Assembly (NCBI RefSeq): GCF_013393385.1
Contig: NZ_AP023239.1
Coordinates: 2,356,001-2,420,000, forward strand
Direction: 5' to 3'
DNA: 64,000 nt
Origin: Paenibacillus sp. URB8-2
Lineage (GTDB): Bacteria; Bacillota; Bacilli; Paenibacillales; Paenibacillaceae
Shown: positions 51,700 through 59,498 of the stretch, in pieces
Layout: every line of letters begins with the position of its first letter
Numbering within the stretch: the stretch's first letter is position 1
Position numbers and translations under genes: made by a program
Notes under the pieces: model-generated
What the model was told of the DNA's origin: nothing
What the model saw: the letters and a program-made list of their open reading frames with translations, nothing else
Databases searched by the model: none

Positions 51700-53223
51700 A
51701 TGGCGGTACAACTTCCGCACTCCTTCTCCGAGCGGATGAAGGACCTGCTGGGACGGGAGTACGAAGCGTTTGCGGAGACGTATGGGGAGATTCCTCATAC
51801 AGGTGTCCGAGTCAATACATTAAAGATTCCGGTGGAAGCGCTGCGACGGATTATGCCGTTTGGCATAGAGCCGATTCCCTGGTGCCCCACCGGGTTTTAT
51901 ACCCCAGAGGGAGCGAGACCCGGCAAGCACCCTTACTATCACGCCGGTCTTTATTATATTCAGGAGCCGAGTGCCATGGCGCCCGTAGAGCTGCTTGGCG
52001 TCCTGCCGGGCGACCGCGTACTGGATCTGTGCGCCGCTCCCGGCGGAAAGTCCACACAGATCGCCGCCAAGCTGCAGGGACGGGGAATGCTGGTCAGCAA
52101 TGACCTGCATTCCGAACGGACCAAGGCTCTGGCTAAGAACCTGGAACTTTGCGGCGCGAGGAACGCGGTCGTCCTGAACGAGAGCCCGGAGAGAATCGCC
52201 GCGGCGTTCCCCGGGTTTTTCGACCGCATCCTGATTGATGCCCCATGCTCCGGCGAAGGCATGTTCCGCAAGGATGAGGATATGGTGCGGCAGTGGGACG
52301 AGAGCACGCCGGCCAAATACGCCGGCATGCAGCGCGAGATTCTGCAGGCGGCGGCGCGCGCGCTGAAGCCGGGCGGCACATTGGTCTACTCGACCTGTAC
52401 TTTTTCGCCGGAGGAGAATGAAGGCGGCATCACCGAGTTTTTGGCCGGGCATCCGCAGTTTTCGGTCGTTCCGGTCGGAGGAACAGGCTCCTTTGCCCCA
52501 GGATTCCAGCCGCTTCCGGATACGGCGCGTTTGTGGCCCCACAAGGTAAAGGGTGAGGGACATTTTATTGCCGTCTTAAGGCAAGAAGCAACGGCTGGAG
52601 AGAATACCGCCGGAACGCGGTCCGGCGACCCGTCTTTGCCGGCCGCTCCGCGCCGGGAGATCGGCGGCCGGACAGCCGTCCCCCGCAAGGACAAGACTCC
52701 TGAAAGCCGTGTCGACAACCGCAGCGGCCGATCTTCCGGCAGGAACGGAAGCCGGGGACGGAGCGTGGCCGTTACGTCGGTGGGTGACATTATGGCAGCG
52801 TATGCGGAGTTTACCCGGGAACAGCTGGGCTGGCAGCCGGAAGGCTTCCCCATACTGTTCGGGGAGCATTTGTACATGTCTCCGCTGTCGCGTGAAGCGC
52901 TGGACGGCCTGAAAACGGTGCGTCCCGGCTGGTACATGGGACAGGTCCGGAACGGACGTTTTATTCCAGGCCATCCCCTGGCGACGGCGCTTGCTCCGCA
53001 TGAAAGCCGGCGAAGCGTGACGCTTGCCGGAGAAGGGGCGGAAGCGGTTTCCTATCTAAAGGGGGAGACTTTGTCGATTCCGTCGGACCGTCTGAGACTT
53101 GCCCCGGGTGCAGCACCAAAGGGCTACGTACTCGTCTGCATCGACGAATACAGCGTTGGCTGGGCGAAATGGCAGGACGGCATCCTCAAGAATGAATATC
53201 CCGCAGGCTGGAGGTGGACATAG
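51700..53223 (+). CDS. RsmF-like rRNA cytosine-C5 methyltransferase (paralog 1)
   Basis: A 507-residue NOL1/NOP2/sun-family methyltransferase for cytosine in rRNA. The SAM motif is LDLCAAPGGKSTQIA, catalytic cysteines appear in DAPCSGEGMFRKD and YSTCTFSPEEN, and residues 380-507 form the RsmF C-domain. A low-complexity basic linker (RNRSGRSSGRNGSRGRS-like, rich in Arg, Ser and Gly) connects them. ATG 51700 is behind GGGAGG. It is followed without a gap by the pseudouridine synthase gene. A paralog lies 2 kb away on the other strand. Confidence 0.9.
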   Translation: MAVQLPHSFSERMKDLLGREYEAFAETYGEIPHTGVRVNTLKIPVEALRRIMPFGIEPIPWCPTGFYTPEGARPGKHPYYHAGLYYIQEPSAMAPVELLGVLPGDRVLDLCAAPGGKSTQIAAKLQGRGMLVSNDLHSERTKALAKNLELCGARNAVVLNESPERIAAAFPGFFDRILIDAPCSGEGMFRKDEDMVRQWDESTPAKYAGMQREILQAAARALKPGGTLVYSTCTFSPEENEGGITEFLAGHPQFSVVPVGGTGSFAPGFQPLPDTARLWPHKVKGEGHFIAVLRQEATAGENTAGTRSGDPSLPAAPRREIGGRTAVPRKDKTPESRVDNRSGRSSGRNGSRGRSVAVTSVGDIMAAYAEFTREQLGWQPEGFPILFGEHLYMSPLSREALDGLKTVRPGWYMGQVRNGRFIPGHPLATALAPHESRRSVTLAGEGAEAVSYLKGETLSIPSDRLRLAPGAAPKGYVLVCIDEYSVGWAKWQDGILKNEYPAGWRWT

Positions 53224-53982
53224 ATGGCAAAGACGAAAGGCGGCGAAGGTAAAAAGCAGCGGCTTGACAAGGTGCTGTCCCATGTCGGCTTCGGCTCGCG
53301 CAGCGAGCTGCGGAAGCAGGCGAAGCAGGGGCTCATTACGGTAAATGGCGCGGTCGTTAAAGACAGCGGCGCGCATGTCGATCCCTACGTCGACAAGATC
53401 GAAGTGGCTGGCGAGGCGGTCCTTTACCGGGAGCATATTTATCTCATGATGAACAAGCCGCCGGGCGTGCTGTCGGCAACGGAGGACAAACGGGACCGGA
53501 CCGTACTGGATCTGCTGGAAGAGCGCTATGCGATGTTCGAGCCTTTTCCGGTAGGGCGACTGGATAAGGACACGGTGGGATTGCTGCTGCTCACGAGTGA
53601 CGGCAAGCTTGCCCATGAGCTGCTGTCGCCGCGCAAGCATGTGCCGAAGACGTATGAGGCTGTTGTGGAAGGCGATGTCGGTCCGGAAGACGTGGCGGCT
53701 TTTGCGGAGGGAGTGAAGCTGGACGACGGTTATATGACCCTCCCCGCGCAGCTGGTCATTCTTAGCAGAGATCGCGGAAAACAAGTCATTTCGCGAATTT
53801 CCCTGACGATAACTGAAGGTAAGTTTCACCAGGTGAAACGAATGTTTCAGGCTGTCGGGAAAAAGGTCGTCTTTTTAAAAAGAGTCTCGATGGGCAATTT
53901 GTCTCTGGACGAGAGCCTGGCCGAAGGAGCCTGCCGGGAGCTGACCGAGGCGGAGCTAAAGCTGCTTGGCGCGGAAATTTAA
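53224..53982 (+). CDS. RsuA-family pseudouridine synthase
   Basis: A 252-residue enzyme with an N-terminal S4 domain (QRLDKVLSHVGFGSRSELRK) and the RsuA/RluB-type catalytic domain. The catalytic aspartate is in PVGRLDKDTVGLLLLT; MNKPPGVLSAT and GKFHQVKRMF are family motifs. It isomerises a uridine in small-subunit rRNA; the exact position is inferred from RsuA. The ATG directly follows the stop of the methyltransferase gene, giving a two-gene rRNA-modification unit. Confidence 0.92.
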   Translation: MAKTKGGEGKKQRLDKVLSHVGFGSRSELRKQAKQGLITVNGAVVKDSGAHVDPYVDKIEVAGEAVLYREHIYLMMNKPPGVLSATEDKRDRTVLDLLEERYAMFEPFPVGRLDKDTVGLLLLTSDGKLAHELLSPRKHVPKTYEAVVEGDVGPEDVAAFAEGVKLDDGYMTLPAQLVILSRDRGKQVISRISLTITEGKFHQVKRMFQAVGKKVVFLKRVSMGNLSLDESLAEGACRELTEAELKLLGAEI

Positions 53983-54059
53983 CATTCATGGCAACATACC
54001 GTGAAGATGCTATTTTATAATAAAAAGACAGATAAAAAGAATTTCAAGGATGGTGGAGA

Positions 54060-54860
54060 ATGAAATACAAGCTGATAGCGCTTGATGTCGACGGTACGCT
54101 GCTGAACGACGATCACTCTTTAAGCCCCGAGAACAAGGAGGCCGTTGCGGAGGTCACCAGACAGGGAGGCCGGGTCGTTCTTTGTACGGGAAGAAACCCG
54201 AAGAACGCCCTTCCGCTTATGGAGGAAATGGGACTGACCGGTTATGTACTTGCAGACAACGGCGCCGTCACTGTGCGGGTGGAGGATCAGAAGGTCATTC
54301 ATCAATACGCCATGGACGGGCGAGGACTGGATCCATATATTCAGTATTGCCGCGAGCGCGATATCCATTTTGACGTAAATACCGCTTTTGAGCTTTACGT
54401 GGACAATGTTGAGCATTTGACAAAAGAAGCCCATTTTATGTATGAGCATCTCCAGCTTGTTCCCGCGTCGCTTCCGGCTTGGGAGGAGTTCCGCGAACCA
54501 ATTGTGAAGTTCACCGTGTTCTCCACAGCGGAAATCATGGACGAAGCCCAGCGGGATTGGAGCACATGGATGCAGTCGTTCAATATTCAGCGCAGCGGAG
54601 AGTTTTTCATCGATTTAATGCACCCCGAGGCATCCAAAGGCAATGCTCTAAAGCAGTTGGCCAAGCAGCTTGGCATCCATCAGGAGGAAGTGCTGTCGAT
54701 TGGCAATTATTATAACGATATTTCGATGCTTTCCTTCGCTGGCTTGGGAGTCGCTATGGACAATTCCCCGCTGGAAGTCAAAGCGGCGGCTGACGTGGTC
54801 ACCGGCACCAACAACGAGAACGGAGTATCCAAGGCGCTCATCAAATACTGTTTGTCTTAA
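54060..54860 (+). CDS. Cof-type HAD-IIB phosphatase
   Basis: A 266-residue HAD phosphatase of the Cof/IIB group, usually acting on sugar phosphates or phosphorylated cofactors. Motif I is LDVDGTLLNDDH, motif II VLCTGR, motif III KGNALKQL and motif IV IGNYYNDISML. The IIB cap lies between motifs II and III. ATG behind GGTGGAG. Single gene ending at a hairpin at 54952. Substrate unknown. Confidence 0.93.
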   Translation: MKYKLIALDVDGTLLNDDHSLSPENKEAVAEVTRQGGRVVLCTGRNPKNALPLMEEMGLTGYVLADNGAVTVRVEDQKVIHQYAMDGRGLDPYIQYCRERDIHFDVNTAFELYVDNVEHLTKEAHFMYEHLQLVPASLPAWEEFREPIVKFTVFSTAEIMDEAQRDWSTWMQSFNIQRSGEFFIDLMHPEASKGNALKQLAKQLGIHQEEVLSIGNYYNDISMLSFAGLGVAMDNSPLEVKAAADVVTGTNNENGVSKALIKYCLS

Positions 54861-54951
54861 ACCGGAAGGGAAATGGGCATCGCCGGTAGATTTCAATCTC
54901 GGGTGTAAAAAAGCAGGTAATTAAACAATTTGCTTATGGATAATCGTTCAT

Positions 54952-54992
54952 AAAAGAGTGCTCTTTAGCCGCGGCCAAGAGCACTCTTTTGT
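54952..54992. terminator. Bidirectional terminator between HAD and YjcZ-like genes
   Basis: AAAAGAGTGCTCTT and AAGAGCACTCTTTT form a 14-bp stem around a 12-base loop. Confidence 0.85.
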
Positions 54993-55018
54993 TATCCAAG
55001 CGTATAATATAAGGTAAA

Positions 55019-55111
55019 CTAAATGAACAACGAGCGGGAAATAATGACGAGCAGAATGAACAGAACCAAAATGGCTCCGGTCGAAGTGAAGCCTCCGTAA
55101 GCTGGGCCCAT
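55019..55111 (-). CDS. YjcZ-family sporulation-type small membrane protein
   Basis: A 30-residue peptide: a Gly/Tyr-rich start (GPAYGGFTSTG) followed by a single hydrophobic helix (AILVLFILLVIISRS) and a short end. This is the YjcZ layout found in many Bacillus and Paenibacillus spore-former genomes. The ATG is seven bases behind AAAGGAGG. The hairpin at 54952 terminates it. A role in sporulation is family inference. Confidence 0.75.
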   Translation of the reverse strand: MGPAYGGFTSTGAILVLFILLVIISRSLFI

Positions 55112-55249
55112 GCGGATTCCTCCTTTAAAGGGACTGTCTCCCCGCTGCCGCCTTATACCGCCTCGGCTTCATGGGATAGAACCATCGTATGTAGGAAGGG
55201 CCTCTGCCGCTCCGGTCAGCCGCCCAGCGGATTTAATATGGGCGGGCTT

Positions 55250-56653
55250 CTACGGAAGGCGCAGTCCTTTCGGGTAATGGTTCTTGAGCTGGCCGGCGCT
55301 TGCTTTGCCCCAGCCTAGCGGCAGGCGATCCACAGTGACCAGCGTCCAGCCTTGCAGGTTATCCGGCACGGCCAGGCTCTCGCCCCGCAGCCAGCTTCTT
55401 GTCTCGGGGCTGTCCGGGTCCAGATCGAACACGCGAGCGGCCTGCTCCGGACGAAGTGCCATGGCGAGCGCATGCGCCGGTTCTAACCGGTTTTTCTTCA
55501 AATGAGCCAGATGAAGGCCGGCGCGCGGAATGCGCAGTCCTTGGAGAAGTTCCGTAGAACAGGATGCGCCAAATGAAGAAGGCAGCAGGTAGAGGGAATC
55601 TCCGAACAGAATGGGAATTCCATCCGGCCGGAATCTCGGGGTTTCCACTGCAGCCCATTCCAGGAACTGCCGGAATGCGGCCTGCGCGGAGGCTTCCGGT
55701 TGTCCGGCGGTTCGGCCTTTGCCCGCCCGGCCTCTGCGTTTGACGGAACCCTGAGCGGAGATGACGGCAGAAGGCTTATCCAAGTCCAAGGCCCCGCCTT
55801 TGGCCAGCAGCGCCACAAAATGTCCTTCGCCTTTTTCGAGATGCGGCCACAGCCGTTTAGTCGCGAGCAGCTCCATATCAGGATAATTTGCCGTAAGCCG
55901 CGATACGAGTTCTTCATTCTCTTTCGTGTTAAACGTACAGGTTGAATAGACCAGCCGGCCGCCCGGCTTCAGCATCGTGTAGGCGTCCTGAACAATGTCC
56001 CACTGCCTCGAGGCGCAGAGTTCCACATGCTCCGGCGACCATTCGCCGACGGCGCCCGGGTCCTTGCGGAACATTCCTTCCCCGGAGCAAGGGGCGTCAA
56101 GCATAATCCGGTCAAAGGCTTCCGGGAAGCGGCGCGCCAGCTCGCCAGGGTGTGCGCTGGTAACGAGGGCATTCATGATACCTGACCGCTCCACATTTTC
56201 CGCCAGTATTTTGGCCCGTTCGGGGTGGATTTCGTTCGATACGAGCAGGCCGTGTCCTTCCATCAGGGAAGCGATATGGGTCGTCTTGCCCCCGGGAGCG
56301 GCGGCGAGATCGAGCACCGTCTCACCGGGGCGCGGGTCGAGCAATACGGCGGCGGACATTGCCGACGGCTCCTGGATATAATATAATCCGGCCTCATGGT
56401 AAGGATGGCGGCCCGGGCGCGCAGGATCCTCATAATAATAACCTTCTGAGCACCAGGGTATGGGCTGAAGGCCGAATAGACTCATAGCTTTTTCCGCAGC
56501 GTTTCGTTCCGATTCCGTGCCGGTTTTTAACCTGTTCAGCCTTAGGCCTTGGGTCCTCGGCGCTGTGTATGTACCCAGAAAGGCGTCCGTTTCGTTTCCC
56601 AGCATCTCTTTGATCCTGGCTGTAAAAGCGGCGGGCAGCATTTCCTTATTCAT
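55250..56653 (-). CDS. RsmF-like rRNA cytosine-C5 methyltransferase (paralog 2)
   Basis: A 467-residue NOL1/NOP2/sun-family methyltransferase with LDLAAAPGGKTTHIA, DAPCSGEGMFRKD and YSTCTFNTKEN. It parallels the protein at 51700-53223 in order and motifs, including PIPWCSEGYYYEDPARPG versus PIPWCPTGFYTPEGARPG. Its linker is shorter and less basic. The C-terminal RsmF domain (about 330-467) is present. ATG behind AGGAGATTG. The pair probably modify different cytosines (inference). Confidence 0.9.
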   Translation of the reverse strand: MNKEMLPAAFTARIKEMLGNETDAFLGTYTAPRTQGLRLNRLKTGTESERNAAEKAMSLFGLQPIPWCSEGYYYEDPARPGRHPYHEAGLYYIQEPSAMSAAVLLDPRPGETVLDLAAAPGGKTTHIASLMEGHGLLVSNEIHPERAKILAENVERSGIMNALVTSAHPGELARRFPEAFDRIMLDAPCSGEGMFRKDPGAVGEWSPEHVELCASRQWDIVQDAYTMLKPGGRLVYSTCTFNTKENEELVSRLTANYPDMELLATKRLWPHLEKGEGHFVALLAKGGALDLDKPSAVISAQGSVKRRGRAGKGRTAGQPEASAQAAFRQFLEWAAVETPRFRPDGIPILFGDSLYLLPSSFGASCSTELLQGLRIPRAGLHLAHLKKNRLEPAHALAMALRPEQAARVFDLDPDSPETRSWLRGESLAVPDNLQGWTLVTVDRLPLGWGKASAGQLKNHYPKGLRLP

Positions 56654-56875
56654 TGTTGCAATCTCCTTTGTTCATTTTAATCAAGTTGGATAAAGCCTTG
56701 CGGCGCAAGGCCAAACGGCCCCACCCGTCGGACGATGACGGTTTTGTGTGTTGCCGTTTCAGACGTATGCCGATAAAATCTAAGTAGGAACTTTAACAGT
56801 GTCTATGTACATATGCTCAACTATAACATAATTGCCATGCAAGGCCGTTTTTTGAAGGATAAGAATTTATAGGCT

Positions 56876-56971
56876 CACCCGCTTATAAAATGTTCTTCTA
56901 TTTCTGCGGGAAACGGCACCATCCCTGAAGGGGCGGGTGAAGTTGTTTCTTCCGGTAAAGGAAGGCGCAAC
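56876..56971 (+). promoter_or_regulatory. Structured leader of the glycosyltransferase gene, unidentified
   Basis: CACCCGC (56876) can pair with GCGGGTG (56933) over a 50-base interval, while CCCGC (56878) can instead pair with GCGGG (56906). A CCC-TGAA-GGG hairpin sits inside. A second domain, GTTG..CTTCC/GGAAG..CAAC (56942-56971), follows, 38 bases before the start codon. Mutually exclusive stems suggest a switch. No known riboswitch class could be assigned. Nothing else is seen in 56654-56875. Confidence 0.4.
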
Positions 56972-57008
56972 CGTTTCATCTTAGGCAATAGAAAAGGGGA
57001 CTTACTAT

Positions 57009-58145
57009 ATGAATTTGCTGCAAGCGCTCTTCTTTCCGCCGGAGCAGCCCGGCGGTGTATCCTCCATGATTCCGTATTTGCAGGAACGTTTTCGATCTAG
57101 CCGCTGGGAGATGGAGCTCTTCTGGCTGCCCAAGCGTATCCGCGGTAAAGGCAGCGACGAAATCGTCTTTGAAACTTTCGATTGGACACCGTACGGCGAG
57201 AGCCCTATCGTACAAAAATACATCCAAACCTACCGGGATTATTTATGGTGGACGAAGCTGCGCCTGAACAAACGGTACGATCTGATTCATGCGCATCATC
57301 CCATAGCCGGCATGGCGATGAAGAAAGTGTTTCCAGATGTGCCTCTCGTTCAGACGTTCCATTCCAGCTACGAACGCGAGCTGATCCTGAACGGAAAAAT
57401 TGCCGAGGATGGGCTTGAACATCAGTTCCTGACTTTGATTTACCGGGAACTGGAGTACGTGAGCGACCGGCTGATGACCGTGTCACAGTCCTTTGCGGAT
57501 TATATGTCCCATTATACAAAGGACCCGTCCCGCATCCAAATCATCCCGAACGGATTTGACGAAAAACGGTTTAAGCCGGTGGCTCATGAAAATGATGTCC
57601 CACAGTTGGTAACCGTTACCCGTCTCGTTCCGGCAAAAGGGATCGATGTGCTCTTCAAAGCCTGCGCCGAACTGAAGAAACGCGGACACGAATACGTGCT
57701 GCATATTATCGGCGACGGCCCGTTCCGCGCCGAACTGGAAAATCTCGCGAGATCGCTTGGAATATACAATGAAACGATTTTTTACGGGTACACGCTGCAT
57801 CCTGAAGAATTTATGCCGTTCTTCGATATTTTCGTGTTGCCTTCCCGCGCGGAAGCATTCGGCTCCGTATTTGCGGAGGCTGCGCTGAGCTGTCTGGCGC
57901 TCGTCGGAACGGACGTCGGAGGCATTCCCGAGCAAATTGAGGACGGCGTTAACGGTCTGCTCGTCAAGCCCGACGATGTAGGCGCTCTGGCGGATGCGCT
58001 TGAGAAGGTAATCACAGATCCCGCTTACCGCTACGAGCTGTCCCGGTCGGCGTGGGAAAAAGCCAAAAATCTGTACTCGCTGACCCGCATCGCCAATGAA
58101 CTGAAGAAGACGTATCTGCAGCTCCAAACCGATAGTAAAGGGTGA
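57009..58145 (+). CDS. Glycosyltransferase family 4
   Basis: A 378-residue GT-B fold glycosyltransferase. The N-terminal QPGGVSSMI and VQTFHSSYERE mark the acceptor side. VTRLVPAKGIDVLF and PSRAEAFGSVFAEA, with the E(x7)E nucleotide-sugar motif, mark the donor side. It would transfer a sugar from a nucleotide donor to a lipid or polymer on the cytoplasmic face. No other cell-wall genes are adjacent. ATG behind AAAAGGGGA. Its end overlaps an alternative GTG start of the YhaO-like gene. Confidence 0.9.
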   Translation: MNLLQALFFPPEQPGGVSSMIPYLQERFRSSRWEMELFWLPKRIRGKGSDEIVFETFDWTPYGESPIVQKYIQTYRDYLWWTKLRLNKRYDLIHAHHPIAGMAMKKVFPDVPLVQTFHSSYERELILNGKIAEDGLEHQFLTLIYRELEYVSDRLMTVSQSFADYMSHYTKDPSRIQIIPNGFDEKRFKPVAHENDVPQLVTVTRLVPAKGIDVLFKACAELKKRGHEYVLHIIGDGPFRAELENLARSLGIYNETIFYGYTLHPEEFMPFFDIFVLPSRAEAFGSVFAEAALSCLALVGTDVGGIPEQIEDGVNGLLVKPDDVGALADALEKVITDPAYRYELSRSAWEKAKNLYSLTRIANELKKTYLQLQTDSKG

Positions 58146-58150
58146 ACCGG

Positions 58151-59497
58151 ATGGTTCCGTTTCGTTTTGTGCATGCCGCGGATTTGCATCTGGATAGCCG
58201 GTTCGCCGGCTTGTCGCATATCCCGGTACCCGTTAGAGACTACCTGCGCGAAGCCGCATTCGCCGCCCTCGGGCGGCTTGTTGCCGTGGCGGCCGAGGAA
58301 GAGGCCGATTTCGTCGTCATCAGCGGCGACGTCTACGATTCCGCCGATTCTTCGCTTCAGAGCCAGTTGCGTTTTCATGAAGCGCTGCTGGAGCTCTCCC
58401 GCAACGGAATTGCCGTCTTCCTCATTCACGGCAATCACGACCCGCTGGACGGTCCGCGTCTTCATATGGAGCTTCCGGACGGCGTTACGGTATTCGGCGC
58501 CGACACGCCGGGGCAGGTGACGGTGGTGCGCCGCAGTGACGGACGGGAAGCGGCGGTCGTCAGCGGATTATCCTACCCCACATCCAAAGTGACGGAGAAT
58601 ACGTCGCTGCGGTATCGGCGGAAAGAGGGCAGCGGGCTGTTCCATATCGCGCTTCTGCACGCCAATGTCGATGGCGATCCGGCCCATGAGACTTACTCTC
58701 CCTGTACACGCAGGGATTTGATTGACTCCGGCTTCGACTATTGGGCTCTCGGTCATATTCATAAGCGCCGGATTCTTCATGAGCGTCCTTATATCGTATA
58801 TCCGGGAAATATCCAGGGACGCAGCGTTAAAGAGACCGGACCAAAGGGCTGCTACGTTGTGGATGTGGACGGCAGCGGCATCGCCGGCCTGCGCTTCCGG
58901 GAGCTGGATGAAGTCCGCTTTCTGATTCGGGATATTTCAATTGACGGAATGGTCCGGGAAACGGAATGGATCGAGGCGGTTGAGCAGTCGGTCGAGGAAA
59001 TTCGGGCCTTGCATCCGGAGATGATGTCCGTCGTGCGTTTCCGTATCATCGGCCGAGGCGTGGTTCACCGCGTTCTGGCTGAAAAAGGAGCTTCGGGAGA
59101 TCTGCTGGACGAGCTGCGTCGGCGTGAAGCATTAAGGGCGGAACAAGGGCTGTTCCGCGGGCTCGTCTGGACCGAAGGCTTCTCCCTGGAATCCGGAACG
59201 GAGGTCGACCGTGAACGCCTGCTTGCGGAGGACAGCTTTCTCGGCGAAATGATGCGAATGGCGGCAGAAAGCGCCGAAGACGGCAAAGCTCTGGACGAGC
59301 TTGCCCGGCCGGCGCTGGCGCCGCTTGCGGAGAACCGTGAGCTAAGACGGCTGCTTGCCGAAGTCGGGGAGGACGACATGCGCGCCTGGCTGATGCGGGC
59401 GGCCGAAACGGCCGTGACGCTGCTGAGCGATGTTATGGAACCGGAAGAAGAGAGCCATCCATTCCTTGAAAGCCGGAACCGGCAAGGAGGTCGGTAA
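58151..59497 (+). CDS. YhaO/SbcD-like DNA repair metallophosphoesterase
   Basis: A 448-residue calcineurin-like nuclease. Metal ligands are in HAADLHLDSRF, ISGDVYDSAD and LIHGNHDPLD, with a further GHIHKR. It parallels B. subtilis YhaO, the SbcD-like partner of the ATPase YhaN encoded next. ATG 58151 is preferred with AAAGGG upstream; GTG 58142 overlaps the previous stop. The C-terminal 130 residues are helical (partner-binding region, inference). Confidence 0.88.
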   Translation: MVPFRFVHAADLHLDSRFAGLSHIPVPVRDYLREAAFAALGRLVAVAAEEEADFVVISGDVYDSADSSLQSQLRFHEALLELSRNGIAVFLIHGNHDPLDGPRLHMELPDGVTVFGADTPGQVTVVRRSDGREAAVVSGLSYPTSKVTENTSLRYRRKEGSGLFHIALLHANVDGDPAHETYSPCTRRDLIDSGFDYWALGHIHKRRILHERPYIVYPGNIQGRSVKETGPKGCYVVDVDGSGIAGLRFRELDEVRFLIRDISIDGMVRETEWIEAVEQSVEEIRALHPEMMSVVRFRIIGRGVVHRVLAEKGASGDLLDELRRREALRAEQGLFRGLVWTEGFSLESGTEVDRERLLAEDSFLGEMMRMAAESAEDGKALDELARPALAPLAENRELRRLLAEVGEDDMRAWLMRAAETAVTLLSDVMEPEEESHPFLESRNRQGGR

Positions 59498-59498
59498 G

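Noticed and set aside
56870..57000. Naming the glycosyltransferase leader a ydaO (c-di-AMP) or GEMM-II (c-di-GMP) riboswitch
   Set aside because: Only short stretches (GGGAAAC, GCAACCG, GGGTGAA) look alike; the closing helices and the conserved 3' segment of both classes are not found.
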